Below are positions 1-9,256 of a stretch of 64,000 nt of DNA, in pieces; within the stretch, counting starts at the first letter, position 1, and the number at the start of each line of letters is the position of its first letter. Origin of the DNA: Alkalibacillus silvisoli (GTDB lineage Bacteria > Bacillota > Bacilli > Bacillales > Alkalibacillaceae). The position numbers were made by a program, and so were the translations under genes. The DNA lies in NCBI RefSeq assembly GCF_039521975.1, contig NZ_BAAACZ010000029.1, positions 72,293 through 136,292 on the forward strand, written 5' to 3'. The notes beneath the pieces are model-generated. The model made no database searches. It was not told the origin of the DNA and was given only the letters and a program-made list of their open reading frames with translations.

Positions 1-95
1 TCATGTCCGGTAATTAATTGAAGTTGTTTTGTCGATTATTTGTTGATTTTGTGCTATTTTAGTACTGGTTATATTACGTTAGAGAGGTAGATATC

Positions 96-1232
96 ATGAA
101 CGTCTTACTAATAATTTTATTGATGATTGCAATTGGTGCACTAATTGGTGGGATGACGAATTATCTTGCCATTAAAATGCTATTTAGACCTTACCGTCCG
201 ATCTACATAAGAAATTGGAAGTTACCGTTTACACCCGGTTTAATTCCAAAAAGGCAGGCAGAATTAGCAGAGCAATTAGGGCATTTGGTTACTAATCATT
301 TAGTTAAGGCTGATGCGATTAGTAAGAAGCTCGTGCAATCAGAATTTCAAAAGCAAATTATATCAATGGTCCAAAGTCGTTTTGATGAATATTTAGAAAG
401 TGATCAGAAAACGATTGAGGTTATTCAACAATTTAAACAGGATTTAACCGTTTTAGACGTTGAAAGTTATTTTAAAGAAAAAGTGGCAGACCAGTTAGCG
501 AATATGTACGAACATCAATCAACTCGTACGTTAGGTGATGTTTTACCTGATGATGTTAAACATTCGATTGATGAGCAGTTGCCTGTTGTTGCCGCTTATA
601 TTTTACAACAAGTAGATGCTTATATTAACAGCCCAGAAGGCCAAAAGAAATTATCCGAAACAGCCTCAGAATTTTTACAATCACAAGGGTTTTTAGGAAG
701 TATGGTTTCCTCATATTTCGGTGAGGAGGGACTAGTTGAAAAAGTGACCCCAGCTATTAATCAATTCATTCGTTCAACTGATACACACGAAACAATCGAA
801 ACTTTAATTCGAGCAGAATGGTTAAAGTGGCAACATAAACAACTTTCTGGTTTAAGAAATCAATTGTTTGACGATACTTTAGAAAGTAGAGTTGCAAATT
901 ATTTAGTCAATGAGCTTCAAGTCAGTCAACATTTACATGAGCCTGTTTCGACTTGGTTAACTAAATATGAACAAGTCATTAATCAGGAGTTAATTCCAAA
1001 CGGTGTGAAGCTGTTGATTGGGCTATTATCAAGTCAAGTAGAGAAAATGATGAAAACGATGGATGTGTCGAATATGGTACGTCAAGAAGTCGTTCAATTT
1101 GATGTCGTTCGCTTAGAGAAAATGGTTTTAGAAATAACGAAACGGGAATTTAACATGATTACTTATTTGGGAGCTGTCTTAGGGGGTACGATTGGTTTAG
1201 TCCAGGGTCTTATTGTGATGTTGATCAGCTGA
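96..1232 (+). CDS. yheB: DUF445 family membrane protein, YheB-like
   Basis: The 378-residue protein has a hydrophobic N-terminal segment with a GGMTNYLAIKMLF signature and a final hydrophobic segment (about residues 357-377), which fits the DUF445 family; B. subtilis YheB is about the same length. The middle is a long charged helical region. The biochemical role is unknown; the family is membrane-associated in spore formers. The ATG follows an AGAGAGG ribosome site. The downstream neighbour is the yheA homologue, as in B. subtilis (established order, from memory). Confidence 0.88.
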   Translation: MNVLLIILLMIAIGALIGGMTNYLAIKMLFRPYRPIYIRNWKLPFTPGLIPKRQAELAEQLGHLVTNHLVKADAISKKLVQSEFQKQIISMVQSRFDEYLESDQKTIEVIQQFKQDLTVLDVESYFKEKVADQLANMYEHQSTRTLGDVLPDDVKHSIDEQLPVVAAYILQQVDAYINSPEGQKKLSETASEFLQSQGFLGSMVSSYFGEEGLVEKVTPAINQFIRSTDTHETIETLIRAEWLKWQHKQLSGLRNQLFDDTLESRVANYLVNELQVSQHLHEPVSTWLTKYEQVINQELIPNGVKLLIGLLSSQVEKMMKTMDVSNMVRQEVVQFDVVRLEKMVLEITKREFNMITYLGAVLGGTIGLVQGLIVMLIS

Positions 1233-1315
1233 TTTATTTTAATACTATACAGCACGTACATTCTCTGATACAGTAGTATTCGAATAATATGTGTAGTTAA
1301 TCTAGGAGGTATATT

Positions 1316-1666
1316 GTGGCGAATATTTATGATTTAGCTTATGATTTAGAAAAAGGTCTTCGTGAAAGTGAAGAATTCCAAGCTTTAAAGAATGCTTATG
1401 AAACGGTTATGAATGATCCATCCACAAAGCAAATGTTCGATAACTTCCGTGATACTCAGTTAAACCTTCAGCAAAAGCAAATGCAAGGTGAAGAGATTAC
1501 AGAAGAAGAAGTAAATAAAGCGAAGCAAGTTGTAGAGCTTGTTCAACAGAATGAAGATATTTCTAAGCTTATGGAAGAAGAGCAACGTTTAAATACGGTA
1601 ATTGGTGATGTTAGTAAAATTATCACTAAGCCACTTGAAGATTTATATGGTGAAGAACAACAGTAA
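1316..1666 (+). CDS. yheA: YlbF/YmcA family protein, YheA-like
   Basis: This is a 116-residue, highly charged, all-helical protein with the LRESEEFQALKNAYE and MQGEEITEEEV features of the YlbF/YmcA (Com_YlbF) family. In B. subtilis the related YlbF and YmcA act in the RNase Y specificity complex; the role of YheA itself is not established, so only the family is claimed. The start is GTG, placed by a strong AGGAGGT six bases upstream. It lies 83 bp after yheB and is followed at once by a perfect terminator. Confidence 0.9.
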   Translation: MANIYDLAYDLEKGLRESEEFQALKNAYETVMNDPSTKQMFDNFRDTQLNLQQKQMQGEEITEEEVNKAKQVVELVQQNEDISKLMEEEQRLNTVIGDVSKIITKPLEDLYGEEQQ

Positions 1667-1680
1667 ATAATAAAGAAGGG

Positions 1681-1723
1681 CTGTTCCAATAGTCATGAAA
1701 ATTGACTATTGGAACAGTTTTTT
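1681..1723 (+). terminator. Rho-independent terminator after yheA
   Basis: A perfect 15-bp stem (1681-1695 with 1703-1717) with a 7-base loop is followed by six T residues. It ends the yheB-yheA transcript. Confidence 0.93.
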
Positions 1724-1739
1724 AATATATGTCCACATT

Positions 1740-1925
1740 TTATCGGTGGAATAACAAGAGACGACCATCTGGTGAAACTAGGCGGTGTGTTGTTTCATGA
1801 TAATCTTGCTCTTCTAACTGCTTAGTCCCAACCATTTTGGCCTCTTGATCATCTTTTGCTTCGATTGTTTCATTTAATAAACTTTCACCTTTTTTTGAGT
1901 AAACCGTTAAATGATACGTCTTCAA
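1740..1925 (-). CDS. Small YhzC-like protein
   Basis: This encodes a 61-residue soluble protein (MKTYHLTVYSKKGE...). The start is TTG, chosen because a full AAGGAGG lies eight bases upstream. The sequence looks like one beta-rich domain with a charged centre (EAKDDQEAKMVG). It resembles the small YhzC-type proteins found near yheA in Bacillus, but that is a recollection of family and position. No function is known. It converges with yheA, whose terminator lies between the two genes. Confidence 0.7.
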   Translation of the reverse strand: MKTYHLTVYSKKGESLLNETIEAKDDQEAKMVGTKQLEEQDYHETTHRLVSPDGRLLLFHR

Positions 1926-2091
1926 TGTCTATTCCTCCTTATGTATGTGCCGCTATTTTAACTATATGTATTTTGTAGACTTTTGTAAATAGTCTGACGC
2001 ATTAATTTTAAAAAATCACTCATCGAACGTGCATTCGCTTTTGAAGTTTGATAAAATAATAATTAAGAATAGAATCATTGGAGGAACAGTG

Positions 2092-3312
2092 ATGAATCGA
2101 TCTGTACGATTTTTACATAGTGCTGATTTGCACCTTGATAGTCCTTATAAGGGGATGAGGAATTTACCTGATAATATTTTAAAAGATGTTAAAGCAAGTA
2201 CTTTTAAAGCGTTTGAACGTTTAATTAAATTAGCAATAGAAGAACAAGTGGATTTCGTCTTATTAGTTGGAGACTTATTCGATCAAGAATCAGCGTCATT
2301 GAAATCTTTAGTTGCGTTAAAAGAAGGATTAGTAAAGCTGGAACAATTTGATATTAAAGTGTATATAAGTTTTGGTAATCACGATTATCAATTGTTAAAT
2401 AAGGTGGATCTATCGTTTCCGAGTAATACATATGTTTTTAGATCAGAAGAGGTGACGAGCTTCCCGTTTGAGAAAGATGGTGAAGTCTTAGCTTATATTC
2501 ATGGTTTTAGTTATGAGAATAGAGCTGTAACAGAATCGAAAGTGAATGAATACTTTCCTCATGATCAGAATTGCTTTCAAATTGCAACTTTACACGGCAG
2601 CTTGAAAACTAACCAAGAACATGATCAGTATGCTCCATTTTTATTAGAAGAGTTAAAAACTAAACCTTTTGATTATTGGGGGCTTGGACATATACATAAA
2701 CGTGAAATCTTATCACATAATCCTTACATCGTTTACCCGGGAAATATACAAAGTAGACATATTAAGGAAACCGGTGAAAGAGGCTGTTATGTTGTTGATT
2801 TGAGTAAGAGTCAGACACAGTTAGATTTCCACCCAGTTCATGACATATTGTTTCTTGAAGAAGCATTAACGTTAACTCATTGTCAGCGTTTTGATGACTT
2901 AATTGAAGCATTAAACGTATATAAAGACCAATTACGTAATCAGTCAGGTAAAACTTGGGTAAGGTTGACTATAACAGTTCAAGAAACGCTTCTTCATTAT
3001 AAAGAAGAATTAGTTCATTTACTCAATGAAGTAGAAGTCGAAAAGGAACATTGGATATGGATTCAAGGACTAAACCTAGAGCGAGTTGTCCAATACGACC
3101 GTAAGCAATTAAAACAATCTAACCAGTTTGTTGGAGAAGTCGTGAAATTATCTGATGAACAACTAGGGATTGAATCCTATTTATCAGATTTAATTAATAA
3201 TCGTCACTTCAAGCAACAAGTCGGCTCATTTTCAGCATCTGAATTAACAGATATAAAGCAAGAGGCTGAACAGTTAGTCATTGAAAAGTTATTGAAAGAT
3301 GGAAGGGATTAA
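2092..3312 (+). CDS. yhaO: SbcD-like DNA exonuclease subunit YhaO
   Basis: This is a 406-residue metallophosphoesterase. The nuclease motifs are in order: DLH (D12, H14), GDLFD (D61), GNHD (N96, H97) and, further on, LGHIH. The family is SbcD/Mre11-like and is predicted to act with the ATPase encoded next. The reading frame extends 21 codons upstream, but ATG 2092 has GGAGGAA eleven bases before it and gives the usual N-terminus (MNRSVRFLHSADLHLD) and the B. subtilis-like length. The stop sits at the start of yhaN, so translation is probably coupled. Confidence 0.92.
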   Translation: MNRSVRFLHSADLHLDSPYKGMRNLPDNILKDVKASTFKAFERLIKLAIEEQVDFVLLVGDLFDQESASLKSLVALKEGLVKLEQFDIKVYISFGNHDYQLLNKVDLSFPSNTYVFRSEEVTSFPFEKDGEVLAYIHGFSYENRAVTESKVNEYFPHDQNCFQIATLHGSLKTNQEHDQYAPFLLEELKTKPFDYWGLGHIHKREILSHNPYIVYPGNIQSRHIKETGERGCYVVDLSKSQTQLDFHPVHDILFLEEALTLTHCQRFDDLIEALNVYKDQLRNQSGKTWVRLTITVQETLLHYKEELVHLLNEVEVEKEHWIWIQGLNLERVVQYDRKQLKQSNQFVGEVVKLSDEQLGIESYLSDLINNRHFKQQVGSFSASELTDIKQEAEQLVIEKLLKDGRD

Positions 3313-3313
3313 A

Positions 3314-6277
3314 TTGTATTTTAAGCGATTAGAAGTTGTGTCTTTCGGTAAATGGAAAGATGAAACAATCGAATTAAATGAAGGCTTTAATTATTTATAT
3401 GGACCTAACGAATCTGGTAAGTCTTCAATTAGAATGTTTATAACGTATGTATTATTTGGCTTATCACCAAAAGATCGTGAGCGGTATATGTCAATTTTTG
3501 ATGGGCAATTGGGTGGAAGGCTTATAATAGCTGCCGAAGATGATGACTATGTAATAGAGCGCTTTCAACACAGAGATCGAGGTAAACGGGTTGGGTATTT
3601 TAAAGGTGAGAAATTAAGTGAAGAAGAGGTTCAAAAGTTATTACAAAATGTTGATCATTATTTATTTGAATCGATCTTTTCATTTCAAGACCGTGACCTA
3701 TATGCAATTCGTCATAAACAGACTGAGGATATTGGCAAAGTATTGTTCAATTTAGGGTTAACCGGGTCAGATTACGTCTTAGAACTTGAACAAGAATTAG
3801 CGAAAGAAAGTGGAAAACTATTTAAAAAGCAAGGACGTAAACCACCGATCAATGAAAAGTTAATTCAATTAAAGTCGATTAATGAAGAAATCGAAAAAGT
3901 TCATGAACGTGAGAGAAATCATCAAGCTTTGTATCAAGAGGCTAAACATCTCGAGCAGGACATAGCCAAGTTAAAAGAACAAGATTTAGACCTTCACAAC
4001 CGCATTAATCAAGCACAAATGTTATTCCAAGCTAAATCATCGATCGAACAAGTTCAAAGACTGGATCAAGAAATGAGTGAATTGTTATCACATTCTAATT
4101 TAACAGAAGATGTGATTGAACGTTATGATGAAGTAAAAGAAAAACGACAAGAATACGATGAACGTGCTCGTGTGTTAATGTCTAAGATTAGCAGTGTTAA
4201 AGAACAGCGGAATCGTTTAATGGAACAATCGAAAAGTGGGCATTTCCCATTTTCTTTAGAAGAAGTGAATCAATGGACAGTCGAAGTCGAACAAAAGCTT
4301 CAACAAAAACAAGAATTAGTCAGTAATGTTGAACTAAAGCAATCTCAGCTCTTAAGTTATTTACAAACGGCTAATATTCAACTAACTGAAGAAGAAATAC
4401 GTCATTTAGAACTGAGTAAATATACGAAAGAAACATGGTCTAGACTCGCAAAAGATGTCCATGCAAACTCAGAAAAGCTAAGTGAACTTGAAAGGCGAAA
4501 ACGGATTAAGTTAGAGGAATTAAAAGAACTTGAACATAAACAGGTAAATGTAGAAAAGCAAATGCAATCCTCTTTAGGAAGTGAAGCGTATACAGATGAA
4601 CTCGAACAATTAAAACAAAAACAAGCTTCTTTTAGGGCCCAACAACAAATGCAAAGTCATACAAACAAGCAAAAAAGCCAACTACAGCGATTTAAGCAAA
4701 TGCTCTTTTGGTTAAAGTGGGGAGTTGTTAGTTTTTCTGGTATTGCGATTGGATTAGTATTAAGTGAAGTAGTACCGGTGATTGACTTTAGTTGGTCATT
4801 TGCGATTGCAGCAATAGGTCTATTCATTTTCATATTATTACACCGTCAAATGGGTAAGGTTGACCACGATTTAAATCAACTAAAGACAGACCAGTTAAAA
4901 ATAGAGGATTATGACGATGTAGAGAAGCGAATTAATGGGTTAGAAAAACTAAAAGCTGAAGAAAGCCGTCATCATGAGCAATTAAAAGAATCACAAATGC
5001 GAATTGATTATTTGAACGGAGAGATTAGAGAGGTCGAGGCTGAGCGATTAAATTTTGAACAACAGTTAGAAGCTGATGAACAGAAGCGTGTATTTGAAAC
5101 TGAACAATTACCACTACTCGAAGCGTTTGAGTTAGAACAATGGGAAGAAGTGTTTCAGCTATTAACCGAGGCACAAGCGTCAATTCAGAGAATCGATCAG
5201 TACAAACATGAATTAGACCAAATCCAACAGTCAATTGACCAATTAGACGATCAATTAAAACGGTTTTTATCGTATTATGTGAGTGAAGATGAACTAAACC
5301 ATGCAGACACTTATTTACAACTCGTTCGCCATTATTTAAAACACGAACAAAACGTTAAAGAACAAATTAAGCATCAACATAGTTGGGCGAATGAATTAGA
5401 AGGGCAACTCCAGGAATTGAAAGAAGCCAATACCCCGTATGAAAAAGAACTTCAAAACATGCTAAGTGAAACGAATATTCAAAATGAAGAAACATTAGGT
5501 CAAGCGGTTGAGGATTTTGAAACCTATCAAGAAAAAGATGAGATGAGGCAAGAAGCTATAAAAGCAGTTCAAAGTATTGATAAAGGACAGGCTGATTCCA
5601 TTTTAAAACAATCTTATAATTGGATTGAAATTGAAACTAAGTTAAGTCAAGATAGAAGTAATAAAGAAGAGGTTCTAAATCAATTAGATGAAAAACGTCA
5701 ACATTTAGCTGATTGTTCTGCGAATATTCGCCAATTAGAAGAAGATGGTAAGTTATCTGACTTAATTCATGAAAAGTCGATGATCGAAGGGGAAATCATG
5801 ACTTTAGCTAAAGAGTGGGCTATATACCAAACGGCAAAAGGATTGCTTCAAGATACGAAAGCACGTTATCAATATGAATACTTACCTAAGATCTTAGCTC
5901 ATACATCAAAATTATTTAGTGAAATAACTAATGGAGCTTACCAGGATGTACAATTTTCTAAGGATGAATCGTTAATCGCTCAACATAGAGATGGTAAATG
6001 GTTTGACGTTAGACAATTATCTGAGGGAACAGCAGATCAATTATATATTGCTTTACGTCTAGCCTTGAATGAATCATTAAGTGATGCACAAGGGTTTCCG
6101 TTTGTGTTAGATGATGCATTTGTTCATTTTGACGAAAGTCGTAGACAGCAGATGATGAAGATCTTATTAAAACAAACGAAGAAACAACAATTAATATATT
6201 TCGCATGTGAACCTGATCAATTTAAGTCGAAAGTCCATACAATCTCACTAGCCAATGGACAGCCGATTATGATGTGA
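3314..6277 (+). CDS. yhaN: SbcC-like ATPase YhaN
   Basis: A protein of about 987 residues with an SMC/SbcC layout: N-terminal Walker A (GPNESGKSS, about 30-38), a very long coiled coil, and a C-terminal Walker B region (FVLDDAFVHFDESR, about 930) after an LSEGTADQLY signature. It should form a nuclease complex with YhaO. Two hydrophobic segments (about 465-510) interrupt the coiled coil, unlike classical SbcC, and suggest membrane tethering. I prefer TTG 3314, which has GGAAGGG six bases upstream; ATG 3299, overlapping yhaO, is the alternative and adds five residues. Confidence 0.9.
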   Translation: MYFKRLEVVSFGKWKDETIELNEGFNYLYGPNESGKSSIRMFITYVLFGLSPKDRERYMSIFDGQLGGRLIIAAEDDDYVIERFQHRDRGKRVGYFKGEKLSEEEVQKLLQNVDHYLFESIFSFQDRDLYAIRHKQTEDIGKVLFNLGLTGSDYVLELEQELAKESGKLFKKQGRKPPINEKLIQLKSINEEIEKVHERERNHQALYQEAKHLEQDIAKLKEQDLDLHNRINQAQMLFQAKSSIEQVQRLDQEMSELLSHSNLTEDVIERYDEVKEKRQEYDERARVLMSKISSVKEQRNRLMEQSKSGHFPFSLEEVNQWTVEVEQKLQQKQELVSNVELKQSQLLSYLQTANIQLTEEEIRHLELSKYTKETWSRLAKDVHANSEKLSELERRKRIKLEELKELEHKQVNVEKQMQSSLGSEAYTDELEQLKQKQASFRAQQQMQSHTNKQKSQLQRFKQMLFWLKWGVVSFSGIAIGLVLSEVVPVIDFSWSFAIAAIGLFIFILLHRQMGKVDHDLNQLKTDQLKIEDYDDVEKRINGLEKLKAEESRHHEQLKESQMRIDYLNGEIREVEAERLNFEQQLEADEQKRVFETEQLPLLEAFELEQWEEVFQLLTEAQASIQRIDQYKHELDQIQQSIDQLDDQLKRFLSYYVSEDELNHADTYLQLVRHYLKHEQNVKEQIKHQHSWANELEGQLQELKEANTPYEKELQNMLSETNIQNEETLGQAVEDFETYQEKDEMRQEAIKAVQSIDKGQADSILKQSYNWIEIETKLSQDRSNKEEVLNQLDEKRQHLADCSANIRQLEEDGKLSDLIHEKSMIEGEIMTLAKEWAIYQTAKGLLQDTKARYQYEYLPKILAHTSKLFSEITNGAYQDVQFSKDESLIAQHRDGKWFDVRQLSEGTADQLYIALRLALNESLSDAQGFPFVLDDAFVHFDESRRQQMMKILLKQTKKQQLIYFACEPDQFKSKVHTISLANGQPIMM

Positions 6278-6304
6278 TAATGAAGTGTTAAAGGGGAGAG
6301 TAAG

Positions 6305-7243
6305 ATGAAGCAGGGGATTTTTTACCGAGAAGTCGGAGAACAATTTGATGGGTTTTTACTAATTAAATCAGTTGATAAAGGAGTGACTAGTTCTGGCAAG
6401 CCTTTTTTAACGATTATTTTTCGCGATCGGACAGGTGAAATTGAAGCAAAACTTTGGGAAGCGACTAAGGAAGATGAAGAATCATTAGTTGCAGAGTCGA
6501 TCGTCCAAGTCCAAGGTGAAATTCGCCAATTTAGAGGGAAGAATCAATTGAACATTAGACAAATTAGACTGTCGAATGAAATGGATGGCGTAAAGGTAGA
6601 GGACTTTATTGAAAAAGCGCCTGTTGAATTAGACGAGATGAAAGATTATTTAACGCAAATGATCTTTGCATTAGAGAATCCTAATATCCAGAGAATCGTT
6701 CGAAATATTTTAAAGAAATATAGTGATGATTTATTTACTTTCCCAGCAGCTACGAAAAATCACCATGAGTATGCTTCTGGCTTAATTCATCATATCATCA
6801 GTATGTTAAAAATCGCTAGACAGATGAAGGACCTTTATCCAGAGATCAATTCTGACTTGTTATATGCCGGAATTATTTTGCATGATATTGGTAAAGTTAA
6901 AGAACTTTCAAGCCCAGCTTCACCAACGTATACATTAGAAGGAAAAATGTTAGGTCATATATCGATTATGGTTGATGAAATCTCATTGACTGCTGAGGAG
7001 TTAGGCATTGAGGGTGAAGAAGTGATGTTACTTCAACACCTAGTATTAAGCCACCATGGAAAAGGTGAGTGGGGGAGTCCGAAAGCACCAATTGTACGTG
7101 AAGCGGAATTACTTCATTTAATCGATATGATTGATGCTAAGATGAATATGATGAACAGGGCATTAGATAAAGTTAATCCAGGAGAATTTACAGATCGTAT
7201 ATTCCCATTAGAAAACCGTCAATTCTACAAGCCGACGATTTAA
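6305..7243 (+). CDS. yhaM: 3'-5' exoribonuclease YhaM
   Basis: A 312-residue protein with an N-terminal OB-fold nucleic-acid-binding domain (about 15-95, FRDRTGEIEAKLWEA) and a C-terminal HD phosphohydrolase domain. The metal residues are seen in HHEYASGLIHH (about 155) and HDIGK (about 196), with a later LSHHG. This is the YhaM 3'-5' exoribonuclease architecture, and the length equals the B. subtilis enzyme. It follows yhaN after 27 bp with its own GGGGAGAG ribosome site, so yhaO-yhaN-yhaM is one operon. Confidence 0.93.
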   Translation: MKQGIFYREVGEQFDGFLLIKSVDKGVTSSGKPFLTIIFRDRTGEIEAKLWEATKEDEESLVAESIVQVQGEIRQFRGKNQLNIRQIRLSNEMDGVKVEDFIEKAPVELDEMKDYLTQMIFALENPNIQRIVRNILKKYSDDLFTFPAATKNHHEYASGLIHHIISMLKIARQMKDLYPEINSDLLYAGIILHDIGKVKELSSPASPTYTLEGKMLGHISIMVDEISLTAEELGIEGEEVMLLQHLVLSHHGKGEWGSPKAPIVREAELLHLIDMIDAKMNMMNRALDKVNPGEFTDRIFPLENRQFYKPTI

Positions 7244-7308
7244 CTCTTTAGGATATACTAAACCATGCCGTGGATTTTAAATATTTCATAAATGGACTAA
7301 GAGAGATG

Positions 7309-7378
7309 AAAACGATGCCTAAGACGGTTATTCAACCATCCTACCATGGACTGGTATCATAAGCATCGTTTGTTTTGG
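7309..7378 (+). terminator. Possible hairpin/terminator after yhaM
   Basis: The segments AAAACGATGC (7309-7318) and GCATCGTTT (7363-7371) can pair, enclose a smaller TACCA/TGGTA hairpin, and are followed by a T-rich tail. It could end the yhaOMN transcript, but the long loop makes this tentative. Confidence 0.4.
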
Positions 7379-7440
7379 TGGTATAAAACAAGGAAAACAA
7401 TAAGGCGTTAGTGTGCTTTTTTGTCTTATCAAACCGCTGA

Positions 7441-7713
7441 GTTGGTGTCAGGTGAGAAGCGTAGGTGGTGACGCCTGGTCGACTAAAGTCGGCCACGTCC
7501 TGTGGCCAACGTCGACATTAGACCGTCCGGGTCGTCACGGGAACAGCACGCGTCTCGAGACCCCGCAGGAAGTGGTTTTCTTCCGAGGAGGCTCGAGCCG
7601 TGCTGCGGCAAAGAAAACACTGCGACAAATGACCGTAGGGAAGTTTGAGCAGATGTTGCACTTGTGCCCTTTGGGTGTAAGCATCCACCGTAAGCGGAAC
7701 GCCTGACGCCAAC
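7441..7713. other. GC-rich structured non-coding element, probable interspersed repeat or RNA
   Basis: This stretch is much richer in G and C than its surroundings and lacks a believable gene, although all its frames are rather open. Its ends (7441-7454 and 7700-7713) can pair over 14 positions, 12 Watson-Crick and 2 G-U. A second helix of about 7 bp lies just inside (TAGGTGG with CCACCGTA, one bulge). The interior holds a CCGCAG/CTGCGG stem enclosing GGAAG/CTTCC and CGAG/CTCG hairpins. The GAGGAGGCTCGAGCC core recalls GC-rich dispersed elements I remember from Bacillaceae genomes. Element versus functional RNA cannot be decided here. Confidence 0.55.
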
Positions 7714-7775
7714 GGCCGCCATCCCAAACCTCACTCTGAATTGTGTCTCTACCCCAACAAATATTGTAGAGCCAT

Positions 7776-7813
7776 AAAAGAAAAAGTACATCACTGTGAT
7801 TACAGTGATGTAC
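7776..7813 (-). terminator. Terminator of prsA
   Basis: An 11-bp perfect stem (GTACATCACTG, 7786-7796, with 7803-7813) with a six-base loop is followed on the minus strand by a T-rich run. It lies just after the prsA stop. Confidence 0.9.
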
Positions 7814-7821
7814 CAAGGTGT

Positions 7822-8730
7822 TTAAGATTCTGTACCGAATAGATGATCAAGCTCAGCATCGTGAATGGTTACATTTGCATCATTGATCACTTCGTCAATA
7901 ATTAACACTAATTCATTTGGGTCGACTTGAGCTGCTAATAAGTCTTGGCGAATTTGATCTTCCATTTCTTCAAATGAATCTAATTCAACCTCTGCATCAC
8001 GTATGTTTTCAACTAAGATGACATGCCAGCCATACTGGGATTCTACTGGCTCACTTACTTCACCTTCATCAAGTGAGAAAGCAACGCGTTCAAATGGTAA
8101 AACCATGTCACCACCAGTGAAGTACCCTAAGTCACCACCAAGTTGAGCTGAACCATCAGTTGAATATTGTTCTGCTAACTCTGAGAAATCCTCACCGTCT
8201 TCATATAAATCAAGAACTTCTAATGCTGATTGTTCATCATCGACTAAAATGTGGCGAGCTTGTACTTCTTTTTGCAAGTTTTCATAACGTAATTCGATAT
8301 CTTCTTCTGTGACATCAAGGTCTTCTGTAGCTGCTTCAAATTCTAAACGACTCATGTATAAAGCTTCTCTAAATTCAGCTTCATTTTGAAACCCTTGTTG
8401 TGCTAGGAATTGTTCAAACTCAGGACCGACTTCATTTTTAAAGTCTTCAATTTCTTCATCAAGCTCTTCTTCTGAAATATCATACTGAGATTCTAAAATC
8501 ATACGCGTTGTCATTTCGCGTAGGACAGTTTCACCGTGACGCTCTTTCAATTCTTGATAAAGCTCATCCTGCGTAATATTACCTGCTTCAGATTCCATAA
8601 CAAGCTCATCCCCACCAGATTGAGTAACATCGCCTGATTCAGCATCTGTAGCAGACTCGTCCTCATTCGAACTACAAGCAGCTAATATGAGCAAAGTAGT
8701 TGTCAACATAATTAATAAGTATTTTTTCAT
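7822..8730 (-). CDS. prsA: PrsA-type foldase lipoprotein (peptidyl-prolyl isomerase)
   Basis: A 302-residue lipoprotein. A short signal peptide ends in the lipobox LAAC; an acidic linker follows, then helical chaperone regions flanking a parvulin (PpiC) domain (about 155-245, QARHILVDDE, LGGDLGYF, QYGWHVILV). PrsA helps secreted proteins fold outside the membrane and is needed for penicillin-binding proteins and exoenzymes in Bacillus. The very acidic composition fits a salt-adapted cell surface. Its position between yhaM and scoC matches B. subtilis. Confidence 0.93.
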   Translation of the reverse strand: MKKYLLIMLTTTLLILAACSSNEDESATDAESGDVTQSGGDELVMESEAGNITQDELYQELKERHGETVLREMTTRMILESQYDISEEELDEEIEDFKNEVGPEFEQFLAQQGFQNEAEFREALYMSRLEFEAATEDLDVTEEDIELRYENLQKEVQARHILVDDEQSALEVLDLYEDGEDFSELAEQYSTDGSAQLGGDLGYFTGGDMVLPFERVAFSLDEGEVSEPVESQYGWHVILVENIRDAEVELDSFEEMEDQIRQDLLAAQVDPNELVLIIDEVINDANVTIHDAELDHLFGTES

Positions 8731-8877
8731 CTGTTATCCCCCTATTGTGATGTAATCATACATTTTTAAATATATCACAATTTTCTTGAAGATACACGAA
8801 TCAAATTGATAGGTGCCTAAACAAACGTAAGAAATGACACATAGTATAACGTAGATAATGACTGGGAGGTGAATCAA

Positions 8878-8973
8878 GTGGGCTACGGTAGAGGACATCA
8901 TGGTGGAGGCTTCTCCTTAATTGTTGTGTTGTTTATTCTGTTAATTATTGTTGGAGCATCTTGGTGGTGCTAG
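8878..8973 (+). CDS. YjcZ-family small sporulation-type peptide
   Basis: A 31-residue peptide with a glycine/histidine-rich start (GYGRGHHGGGFS), one hydrophobic segment (LIVVLFILLIIVGASWW) and a terminal cysteine, typical of YjcZ-like small membrane proteins of spore formers. The GTG start is seven bases after a perfect GGGAGGTG. A bidirectional terminator follows within 30 bp. Family assignment is by appearance; the function of the family is poorly known. Confidence 0.8.
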   Translation: MGYGRGHHGGGFSLIVVLFILLIIVGASWWC

Positions 8974-8993
8974 AAATGAATTAGGACGTCACT

Positions 8994-9034
8994 TAAAAAA
9001 AGGTTGATCCTTAATATAGGATCAACCTTTTTGT
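8994..9034. terminator. Bidirectional terminator
   Basis: AGGTTGATCC (9001-9010) pairs with GGATCAACCT (9019-9028), with an A run before and a T run after. It serves both the small plus-strand peptide gene and the minus-strand gene that converges on it. Confidence 0.88.
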
Positions 9035-9035
9035 T

Positions 9036-9218
9036 TTAATATAGATAATTCACTTCATAATACGATGAAATGAGTAATACTAACATGGAAATATTTATAG
9101 TCCGATAAACTTTACTGCTTTTCTCAGTTGACATTTCTGATTTTGTACAGAACTTTTTTGCCATAGAGTTAAATGAATAAAAGATAAAAATTGCAAATGG
9201 AACATAAAAAAGTAACAA
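9036..9218 (-). CDS. Small two-helix membrane protein, unknown
   Basis: A 60-residue protein with two hydrophobic segments (about 2-17 and 42-53) separated by a basic loop. I do not recognise a family. It is accepted as a gene because a TTG start sits six bases from a strong GGAGGGG and a good terminator follows its stop. It lies directly downstream of the DUF3267-like gene in the same direction. Confidence 0.55.
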   Translation of the reverse strand: MLLFYVPFAIFIFYSFNSMAKKFCTKSEMSTEKSSKVYRTINISMLVLLISSYYEVNYLY

Positions 9219-9256
9219 TGTTTCCCCTCCTAAAATTCCTTTACATTATAACATGA

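Noticed and set aside
5025..6206. Minus-strand frames inside yhaN
   Set aside because: They are shadows of a strongly supported gene and have no ribosome site or family.
7413..7816. Several overlapping reading frames of 69-103 codons on both strands
   Set aside because: They coincide with the GC-rich structured element, overlap each other, lack ribosome sites and show no protein-like features.
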